9,015 nucleotides of DNA from assembly GCA_018715225.1 (NCBI GenBank), contig DVMB01000040.1:1-9015 (forward strand). Reading direction: 5' to 3'. The position numbers were made by a program, and so were the translations under genes. Origin of the DNA: Candidatus Onthoplasma faecigallinarum. Lineage in GTDB: Bacteria > Bacillota > Clostridia > Christensenellales > UBA1242. Each line of letters opens with the position of its first letter. Position 1 is the first letter of the stretch. The notes below the pieces were generated by a model. That model saw nothing but the letters and a program-made list of their open reading frames with translations, was not told the origin of the DNA and did no database searches. Below, in pieces: positions 1 through 3,688 of this stretch.

Positions 1-1
1 T

Positions 2-316
2 CATATTCATTTTCATACACTTAGGCACACATTTTCTAATACTCTTTTTGAAGCCGACCAAAACCCAAAAGTGATACAATCTCTTTTAGGTCATAAAGAT
101 GTAAAAACAACTATTACAACATATAATTCTGTTGATAAAAGTTATTTTGATAAGGCAACAAAAGTTTTTAATGAACAATATAAGGCAACTATGCAAGAAG
201 ATAAATATAACTCTCTTGACGATGATGAAATTGATTGGGAAATAGAACAACTTTTAAGAGAGAAAGAAGAAAGAGAAAAAAGAAAACGAAAAAGAGAAAA
301 AGATTTTGAAATGTAA
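2..316 (+). CDS. Tyrosine recombinase/integrase, C-terminal part (5' end outside window)
   Basis: This is the last 104 codons of a phage- or ICE-type tyrosine recombinase, which cuts and rejoins DNA through a 3'-phosphotyrosine link. The frame is open from base 2, so the gene starts upstream of the window. Visible residues (numbered from base 2) are the HxxR box HTLRHTF (His5, Arg8), then LLGHKD with the second catalytic His31, and the nucleophile Tyr41 in TTITTYNS. These spacings are normal for the family. After Tyr41 comes an unusually long tail of 63 residues: an acidic stretch (DDDEIDWEIEQLL) followed by a very basic, probably helical run (REKEEREKRKRKREK). No good terminator follows; only a weak ATTTGT/ACAAAT hairpin lies near 319-341. 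The gene lies 1.1 kb from the 3' end of tRNA-Ile, a common target class for such enzymes. Its exact subfamily cannot be set without the N-terminus. Confidence 0.9.
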   Translation, partial: HIHFHTLRHTFSNTLFEADQNPKVIQSLLGHKDVKTTITTYNSVDKSYFDKATKVFNEQYKATMQEDKYNSLDDDEIDWEIEQLLREKEEREKRKRKREKDFEM

Positions 317-353
317 AAATTTGTGAAAAAGTAATACAAATGTGGTTTTTATG

Positions 354-362
354 TGGTATAAT
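354..362 (+). promoter_or_regulatory. Extended -10 promoter of the TIM-barrel gene
   Basis: TGGTATAAT is a perfect extended -10 (TGn + TATAAT at 357-362). No convincing -35 lies 16-18 bp upstream, as is usual for extended -10 promoters. Initiation near 369 would leave only about 15 nt before the ATG, just enough for the SD AGGAGA at 371-376. The downstream gene therefore probably has its own transcript rather than relying on read-through from the integrase. Confidence 0.55.
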
Positions 363-383
363 ATTATTATAGGAGAAATAGTC

Positions 384-1214
384 ATGTTTGAAATTGGAAT
401 AAACTCAAATTGCGAATGTGGAAGTAATATTGCGGAAATATGTGAGAATGTTAAAAAGGCTGGATTTAACAATATTATGATTGCCTTTAAAGTTGGCGGA
501 GAAGAAAATGCAATTTTGGAAGCAAAAAAGCAAGGGTTAAACATTCCTTATGTGCACTTGAATAATAGATTTGCTGATGATTTATGGGCGAAAGGCGAAA
601 GCAACAAAGAATATGTTGAAGATGTAATAAGACAAGTCAAGCTTTGTGCTAAATATGATATTCATATTGCTGTATTGCACGGAACGGAAGGTGGTGCGTC
701 TGATTTAGCACTGCCACCAAGTCAGCACGCAATAGATTGTATGAATGAGATTTTAAAAGCAGCAGAAGAAAATAATGTTAAAATTGCTTTGGAAAATCTT
801 GACGGACCAAACTTTGAACATTTTACATTCTTGTTAGATAACATTAAATCCAACTGGCTTGGTTTATGCTATGATGCCGGACATCATAATCTTTATAGAC
901 CTGATTTTGATATTTTGGAGAAATATGGGGATAGAATATTAGCCATACATTTACACGATAATTTGATGGATTGGGAATATGGTTATGACTTTACTCGTGA
1001 TTTGCATATGTTGCCACTTGACGGGAAAATTGATTACGAAAAAGTATGTAAGAAACTTGCAAAAACAAATTACGATAATGTAATTATGCTTGAACTTCAT
1101 AAAAATAGTTGTGGAGAACCAAGATTATATGACAATATGCCAATTGATAAGTATTTGACGCTTGCAAGAGAAAGAGCAAATAAAATTGTTGAAATGATAA
1201 AGAAATATAAGTAA
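384..1214 (+). CDS. Sugar phosphate isomerase/epimerase-like TIM-barrel protein
   Basis: This 276-residue protein belongs to the xylose isomerase-like/AP endonuclease 2 TIM-barrel superfamily: cytosolic, metal-dependent enzymes that isomerise or epimerise sugars, inositols or keto acids. Barrel-strand motifs carry the usual metal ligands: Glu137 (ALENLD), Asp164 and His167 (CYDAGHHN), His189/His191 (IHLHDN) and Glu237 (MLELH). His58 (YVHLNN) and His99 (VLHG) lie on early strands. The length fits a full single domain. I chose the ATG at 384 because AGGAGA (371-376) sits 7 nt upstream; a GTG at 342 would add 14 residues that overlap the promoter. The gene stands alone between a promoter and a terminator, with no sugar transporter or kinase nearby, so the substrate is unknown. 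An endonuclease IV role is unlikely because its nine-ligand trinuclear zinc pattern is not seen. If the recombinase marks an integrated element, this could be cargo. Confidence 0.88.
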   Translation: MFEIGINSNCECGSNIAEICENVKKAGFNNIMIAFKVGGEENAILEAKKQGLNIPYVHLNNRFADDLWAKGESNKEYVEDVIRQVKLCAKYDIHIAVLHGTEGGASDLALPPSQHAIDCMNEILKAAEENNVKIALENLDGPNFEHFTFLLDNIKSNWLGLCYDAGHHNLYRPDFDILEKYGDRILAIHLHDNLMDWEYGYDFTRDLHMLPLDGKIDYEKVCKKLAKTNYDNVIMLELHKNSCGEPRLYDNMPIDKYLTLARERANKIVEMIKKYK

Positions 1215-1223
1215 ATATTTTAC

Positions 1224-1243
1224 TGTTGCAAATTGTTGCAAAT
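1224..1243. repeat. Tandem decamer TGTTGCAAAT x2, with an inverted copy at 1360-1369
   Basis: TGTTGCAAAT occurs twice back to back at 1224-1233 and 1234-1243. Its exact reverse complement ATTTGCAACA is at 1360-1369. With flanking bases the outer pair is a 12-bp perfect inverted repeat (ACTGTTGCAAAT 1222-1233, ATTTGCAACAGT 1360-1371). The set brackets the terminator of the TIM-barrel gene and lies 60-210 bp from the 3' end of tRNA-Ile. Short direct and inverted decamers like these are typical of protein-binding sites, for example integrase arm-type sites. That role is inferred from the nearby recombinase. Confidence 0.7.
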
Positions 1244-1274
1244 GTGAAAGTTTTAGGCAGTTTTAGAAAGAATT

Positions 1275-1313
1275 TGACCGAAAGTTAAGATTTTTAACAT
1301 TCGGTCATTTTTT
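1275..1313 (+). terminator. Intrinsic terminator of the TIM-barrel gene
   Basis: Arms TGACCGAA (1275-1282) and TTCGGTCA (1300-1307) pair perfectly. Inside them GTTAA/TTAAC extends the helix beyond one A/A mismatch. A run of six T follows (1308-1313). It lies 60 bp after the stop codon and inside the decamer inverted repeat. Confidence 0.85.
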
Positions 1314-1404
1314 ATACCTATTTTATAGATAAAAATCATTTGCTACAAATTTTGGGTGTATTTGCAACAGTTTTTCGAATAAATTATAGTTATAAAATCA
1401 TAAT

Positions 1405-1430
1405 AAAAACCCCGATTTTACCGGAGTTTT
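1405..1430 (-). terminator. Intrinsic terminator of the tRNA transcription unit
   Basis: Read on the minus strand, a 9-bp stem (arms 1422-1430 and 1406-1414, one G-U pair) with a 7-nt loop is followed by TTTTT. It starts 3 nt after the encoded CCA of tRNA-Ile. The A-run before the stem makes it nearly symmetric, so it may also stop plus-strand transcripts. Confidence 0.85.
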
Positions 1431-1432
1431 AG

Positions 1433-1509
1433 TGGTAGGATTGAGTGGACTCGAACCACCGACCCCCACCTTATCAGGGTGGTGCTCTAACCGACTGAGC
1501 TACAATCCT
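1433..1509 (-). tRNA. tRNA-Ile (anticodon GAT)
   Basis: A complete 77-nt tRNA gene with encoded CCA. The acceptor is AGGATTG/CAATCCT with discriminator A. The D arm is GCTC/GAGC, the anticodon arm CCACC-CTGATAA-GGTGG with GAT at positions 34-36, the variable loop GGGTC, and the T arm GGTGG-TTCGAGT-CCACT. It decodes ATC/ATT. The first pair is A1-U72 rather than the commoner G1-C72. It is the last gene of a minus-strand unit and is followed at once by an intrinsic terminator. Its 3' end faces the recombinase side of the window, the usual arrangement when a tRNA serves as an attachment site. Its 5' half is duplicated exactly 100 bp upstream. Confidence 0.97.
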
Positions 1510-1566
1510 GTATGTTTGTTTTAACGAGTTTAGCAACTCTCGAAGACTTGACCCAACAGGTTATCA

Positions 1567-1609
1567 CACCTTATCAGGGTGGTGCTCTAACCGACTGAGC
1601 TACAATCCT
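1567..1609 (-). pseudogene. Truncated tRNA-Ile copy (5' half only)
   Basis: These 43 bases are identical to 1467-1509 of the intact tRNA-Ile, at an offset of exactly 100 bp. They cover the 5' acceptor strand, D arm, anticodon loop (GAT) and four of five bases of the 3' anticodon strand. Beyond that point, toward lower coordinates, the sequence no longer forms a T arm or a matching acceptor strand; only a TTCGAG loop-like string (1539-1544, minus strand) remains. A mature tRNA cannot form. The perfect identity implies a recent duplication, gene conversion, or recombination inside the anticodon arm. It lies within the tRNA transcription unit and so is probably transcribed. Confidence 0.85.
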
Positions 1610-1623
1610 ATATTAAGTTTTTC

Positions 1624-1710
1624 TCGGAATGAATGGAGTCGAACCACTGTCTCCAAACCCCAATTTTTTTCTTATCAGGGTGGTGCTCTAACCTGCTGAG
1701 CTACATCTCT
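1624..1710 (-). pseudogene. Chimeric or disrupted pseudo-tRNA (Ile-like 5' half, foreign 3' half)
   Basis: The 5' half has a good D arm (GTAGCTCAGCAGGTTAGAGC) and shares the 23-base string from the D arm through the GAT anticodon loop with both tRNA-Ile copies. After the loop an A-rich insert destroys the 3' anticodon strand, leaving about 13 nt more than a normal tRNA. A T arm then follows (AGTGG-TTCGACT-CCATT) with acceptor strand CATTCCG. That strand would pair with CGGAATG, typical of clostridial tRNA-Pro, but the 5' strand here is AGAGATG, giving two mismatches and a wobble. CCA is replaced by GAA. It could be a decayed tRNA-Ile or an Ile/Pro chimera. It is almost surely not a working tRNA. 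Confidence 0.75.
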
Positions 1711-1730
1711 TTGTCGCAACTCTCGCTATT

Positions 1731-1819
1731 ACTTAATTGCTCGCATGCTTCGCAATTTTCGTTTTTACTCGGTTGCTCCTCTCTCACTCGAACAAGTTCT
1801 CGTGAGAATTTTATTAAGT
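1731..1819. repeat. Multi-hairpin segment with closing inverted repeat
   Basis: Outer arms ACTTAAT (1731-1737) and ATTAAGT (1813-1819) enclose two hairpins. The first is AATTGC/GCAATT (1735-1740, 1752-1757). The second is TCTCAC/GTGAGA (1782-1787, 1802-1807) with an inner GAAC/GTTC step. The segment ends just before a copy of the tRNA-Ala 3' end, as the two cloverleaf-like repeats do. It may be a third, more diverged member, but sequence similarity to them is not evident. The decamer GCAACTCTCG occurs just before it (1716-1725) and again at 1533-1542. Confidence 0.4.
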
Positions 1820-1828
1820 GTGAATGTT

Positions 1829-1855
1829 TAGTGGAGAATATCTCTTGCGAGATAT
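1829..1855 (-). pseudogene. tRNA-Ala 3'-end remnant with T-arm-like hairpin (first copy)
   Basis: On the minus strand this reads as a hairpin ATATCTC-GCAA-GAGATAT followed by the tRNA-Ala acceptor strand ATTCTCC, discriminator A and CTA in place of CCA. The acceptor strand and the A of the intact tRNA-Ala are matched exactly. The T-stem sequence is replaced by another that still pairs over 7 bp. No 5' tRNA half is present. Confidence 0.6.
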
Positions 1856-1874
1856 AATACCACTATCGCTGATT

Positions 1875-1979
1875 AAAAGCAAAACTGCTAACGCAGTACT
1901 ATCTTAAAATTTGTGTTAAACCGAAGAATTCTTCTTCATTTCAAAAATTTTAAGATAAACACCATGTGTTTTTGCTTTT
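1875..1979. repeat. Cloverleaf-like repeat unit 1
   Basis: A 105-nt element with four nested stems. P1 is AAAAGCAAAA/TTTTGCTTTT (1875-1884, 1970-1979). P2 is ACTGC/GCAGT with a TAAC loop (1884-1897). P3 is a perfect 13-bp stem TATCTTAAAATTT/AAATTTTAAGATA (1900-1912, 1945-1957) topped by the palindrome GAAGAATTCTTC (1923-1934). P4 is AAACAC/GTGTTT with a CAT loop (1957-1971). It is about 150 bp from a diverged second copy with the same four stems, and it is followed by a tRNA-Ala 3'-end remnant. No coding potential is evident. Confidence 0.75.
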
Positions 1980-1981
1980 GT

Positions 1982-2006
1982 TGGTGGAGAATATATAAAA
2001 TATATT
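1982..2006 (-). pseudogene. tRNA-Ala 3'-end remnant with T-arm-like hairpin (second copy)
   Basis: On the minus strand a hairpin AATATAT-TTT-ATATATT runs into the tRNA-Ala acceptor strand ATTCTCC, discriminator A and an intact CCA. The T-stem is rewritten but still self-complementary, as in the copy at 1829-1855. No matching 5' half is present, so it cannot be a tRNA. It marks the end of repeat unit 1, just as the real tRNA-Ala marks the end of unit 2. Confidence 0.65.
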
Positions 2007-2025
2007 ACAACCACACGATACTGCT

Positions 2026-2131
2026 CAAAGGCAACTGCGACGCAGTATGATTTATAAAATTTCTAATAATCTAAAAAATCATTTTTATCTTAATATAAAT
2101 TTTAAAATCAACACTTTGTGTTTTGCCTTTG
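2026..2131. repeat. Cloverleaf-like repeat unit 2
   Basis: The second unit has the same architecture as 1875-1979. P1 is CAAAGGCAA/TTGCCTTTG (2026-2034, 2123-2131). P2 is ACTGC/GCAGT with a GAC loop (2034-2046). P3 is TGATTTATAAAATTT with AAATTTTAAAATCA (2048-2062, 2097-2110, one bulged A). P4 is AACAC/GTGTT with a TTT loop (2110-2122). Differences from unit 1 fall on both sides of the stems: A-T to C-G at the base of P1, an added G matched by an added C in P1, and C-G to T-A in P3. The unit directly abuts the 3' end of tRNA-Ala. Confidence 0.75.
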
Positions 2132-2133
2132 GT

Positions 2134-2210
2134 TGGTGGAGAATATCGGATTCGAACCGATGACCCCTTGCTTGCAAGGCAAGTGCTCTAGCCAACTGAG
2201 CTAATCCCCC
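2134..2210 (-). tRNA. tRNA-Ala (anticodon TGC)
   Basis: A complete 77-nt gene with encoded CCA. The acceptor is GGGGGAT/ATTCTCC (two G-U pairs) with discriminator A. The D arm is GCTC/GAGC, the anticodon arm CTTGC-CTTGCAA-GCAAG, the variable loop GGGTC, and the T arm ATCGG-TTCGAAT-CCGAT. It reads GCN codons. It is the first gene of the minus-strand unit, about 16 nt downstream of the predicted transcription start. Ala(TGC) and Ile(GAT) are the classic pair of the 16S-23S rRNA spacer; here they occur in Ala-then-Ile order with no rRNA in view. Confidence 0.97.
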
Positions 2211-2232
2211 ACAATTTGCAAAACGCATTTTT

Positions 2233-2261
2233 ATGATACCAATTTACAAATCATTTGTCAA
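2233..2261 (-). promoter_or_regulatory. Promoter of the tRNA/tRNA-like unit
   Basis: On the minus strand a perfect -35 TTGACA (2256-2261) is separated by 17 bp from -10 TATCAT (2233-2238). Initiation near 2226 gives a short leader before tRNA-Ala. No further strong minus-strand promoter was found before the terminator at 1405-1430, so a single RNA of about 820 nt is expected. Confidence 0.8.
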
Positions 2262-2369
2262 TAAATTTTATTAAATTTTTTTATTTTCTTCAAATTTTGG
2301 TGCTAAATACCATCCCATCAGGAGAGAAAAGGTCATAAAGGTCTTATTTTAATATATTCTTCTATGATG

Positions 2370-2398
2370 TTGTTTGGTTATGTGGTGTTCATTATAGA
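2370..2398 (+). promoter_or_regulatory. Possible weak promoter of the rubrerythrin gene
   Basis: TTGTTT (2370-2375), a 17-bp gap and TATAGA (2393-2398) form a weak sigma-A-like promoter. It would give a 5' UTR of roughly 70 nt. Upstream, AAAGGTC is repeated at 2328-2334 and 2337-2343 and could be an operator. No canonical PerR box was seen. The rest of 2262-2466 shows nothing I can interpret. Confidence 0.25.
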
Positions 2399-2477
2399 TG
2401 TATGTTTTTATATGTATGTGGAATGAGGGCTGTATTATTTTTGTCGTTCTGGTAAAAATATTGATTGGAGGATAATT

Positions 2478-3068
2478 ATGGATTTTCAACAATCAAAAAC
2501 AAAGGAAAATTTGGCAAGAGGGTTTGCTGCCGAATGTCAAGAGGGTGCTAGATATCAGTTTATGGCAAAGATGGCTCAGCAACAAGGTTATCAATATATG
2601 AGTATGTTGATAAGGACATTGGCTCATAACGAGATGGCTCACGCACAACAATTTTTTAATAAAATAGTTGAATTGGGAGGAACGAATATTCAAAATATTG
2701 AGATTACCGCAGGCTATCCGTTTAGAAGTGGCGATTTGTGTGAAGTGTTAAAAATTGAAGCAAATAACGAACAGATGAGTGCAGAATCAATCTATCCGTC
2801 GTTTGCAGATACGGCGAGGGATGAGGGATTTAAAGATGTAGCAGACCTATTTGATATGGTGTCAAAAGTGGAAAGAACACATCAACGCACGCTAGAAAAG
2901 TTGCATGAAAGTTTGACGAAAAACACTTTGTATAAATCAAGTAATGGAGAACATGCCTTTAAATGTGATGAGTGCGGGACTATTATAAGGGACAAATCTG
3001 CTCCAAAAATCTGTCCTTTATGCAAAATGGGACAAGGCTATTTTAGAATTGATTTCAGTTTGAATTAA
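2478..3068 (+). CDS. rbr: Rubrerythrin
   Basis: This 196-residue cytosolic non-haem iron protein reduces hydrogen peroxide to water in anaerobes, taking electrons from rubredoxin or NADH-linked reductases. The N-terminal ferritin-like four-helix domain carries two ExxH diiron motifs, Glu52-x-x-His55 (NEMAHAQ) and Glu132-x-x-His135 (VERTHQ). Further candidate carboxylate ligands are Glu19/Glu22 in helix 1 and Glu98/Glu103 in helix 3. The C-terminal rubredoxin-like domain has the two Fe-binding knuckles Cys163-x-x-Cys166 and Cys179-x-x-Cys182. Domain order and length are those of classic rubrerythrin. The start is fixed by GGAGG at 2467-2471, six bases before the ATG. The gene is monocistronic, closed by a bidirectional terminator shared with the converging membrane protein gene. 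I saw no truncation or missing key residue. Confidence 0.95.
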   Translation: MDFQQSKTKENLARGFAAECQEGARYQFMAKMAQQQGYQYMSMLIRTLAHNEMAHAQQFFNKIVELGGTNIQNIEITAGYPFRSGDLCEVLKIEANNEQMSAESIYPSFADTARDEGFKDVADLFDMVSKVERTHQRTLEKLHESLTKNTLYKSSNGEHAFKCDECGTIIRDKSAPKICPLCKMGQGYFRIDFSLN

Positions 3069-3082
3069 AATTAGTTTAAATA

Positions 3083-3111
3083 AAAAAATAGTAGTTAAAA
3101 CTACTATTTTT
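3083..3111. terminator. Bidirectional terminator between rbr and the small membrane protein gene
   Basis: A 9-bp stem ATAGTAGTT/AACTACTAT (3088-3096, 3099-3107) with a 2-base apex is extended by A/T pairs on both sides. The hairpin is thus followed by a U-run whichever strand is read. It lies between the stop of rbr (3068) and the stop of the converging gene (3113). Confidence 0.85.
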
Positions 3112-3112
3112 C

Positions 3113-3421
3113 TTAGCCTAATACCAATGGAACAATGATTCCGGCGATCACGATCAGCAGGCAGATCACATATAGAACTTTCCAAACCATTTGTTTTGGT
3201 CTAACATAACGCCATGCTAAGATTGCAACAATGACAATCATGATAGCCGTTGCAATTCCTTGCAAAACGCTAACAACAGTAACATTAACGCCACATGCTG
3301 ATAAAATCAAAGCAATAGCATAAAGTACAGTTACTGCAACGATAGTCCAAAATGAAATTTTGTTAAGTCCCCAAGAGCTTTTTTTTGAAGAACTGCTGCT
3401 TTTTGAACTTTTATTAGCCAT
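3113..3421 (-). CDS. Small three-helix membrane protein, function unknown
   Basis: I do not recognise a family for this 102-residue protein. The N-terminus is a Ser/Lys-rich, positively charged, probably disordered segment (residues 3-16, including SSKSSSSSKKSS). Three hydrophobic helices follow at about 22-43, 48-70 and 78-101. The loop between helices 2 and 3 is basic (WRYVRPKQ), so by the positive-inside rule it and the N-terminus are probably cytoplasmic. That places the C-terminus on the outside if all three helices span. There is no signal peptidase site or lipobox; the lone Cys43 is not in lipoprotein context. Expression looks strong: AGGAGG (3427-3432) lies 5 nt before the ATG, behind a TTGACA/TATAAT promoter. 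The gene sits alone between rbr (convergent) and secA (divergent), and the neighbours suggest no function. Confidence 0.8.
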   Translation of the reverse strand: MANKSSKSSSSSKKSSWGLNKISFWTIVAVTVLYAIALILSACGVNVTVVSVLQGIATAIMIVIVAILAWRYVRPKQMVWKVLYVICLLIVIAGIIVPLVLG

Positions 3422-3442
3422 ATTCTCCTCCTAATTGTCTAT

Positions 3443-3472
3443 ATTATAAACTAAAACAATTTTTTATGTCAA
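3443..3472 (-). promoter_or_regulatory. Consensus promoter of the small membrane protein gene
   Basis: On the minus strand TTGACA (3467-3472) and TATAAT (3443-3448) are both perfect hexamers, 18 bp apart. Initiation near 3436 gives a leader of about 15 nt holding the AGGAGG SD. This is the strongest-looking promoter in the window by hexamer match. Confidence 0.85.
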
Positions 3473-3608
3473 ACTTTTTGCATATTTTTGTAAATAAAAT
3501 TTAGAATTTACAAAAAAAATTTATATAAATTTTGACTTTTTGTCTTAAATTATTTGATGATTTTGCATATAACATGAAAATAAAATAGTTTTAAAAATTA
3601 TAAATAAC

Positions 3609-3637
3609 TAGACAAAATGATAATTTTTTGTTAAAAT
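3609..3637 (+). promoter_or_regulatory. Probable secA promoter
   Basis: TAGACA (3609-3614) and TAAAAT (3632-3637) are 17 bp apart, and TG at 3629-3630 makes an extended -10. Initiation near 3644 gives a 5' UTR of about 45 nt. No SecM- or VemP-like leader peptide was seen in it. Confidence 0.55.
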
Positions 3638-3688
3638 ACTCTATGTCTATAAGTAATTTTATTGGAAACTATTATAAAGAGGATTAAT

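Noticed and set aside
342..383. Upstream GTG start for the TIM-barrel gene
   Set aside because: It lies in front of and overlaps the extended -10 and SD; the ATG at 384 has AGGAGA at good spacing and matches family starts.
1624..1710. Functional tRNA with an intron or extra-long variable arm
   Set aside because: The 3' anticodon strand is missing, the acceptor strands mismatch, and CCA is absent, unlike the two intact tRNAs.
1633..1857. 74-codon plus-strand open frame
   Set aside because: It runs through the pseudo-tRNA and hairpin array, has no SD, and has no protein-like pattern.
1875..2131. Integron attC sites or a CRISPR array
   Set aside because: There is no GTTRRRY/RYYYAAC core pair and no integron integrase; only two diverged units with internal stems, not identical short repeats with unique spacers.
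2364..2426. 20-codon hydrophobic frame upstream of rubrerythrin
   Set aside because: It has no SD and probably overlaps the rbr promoter; hydrophobicity is expected from the T-rich sequence.
3662..3688. Upstream TTG start for SecA (nine extra residues)
   Set aside because: It has no SD; the ATG at 3689 has AAGAGG and gives the usual SecA N-terminus.
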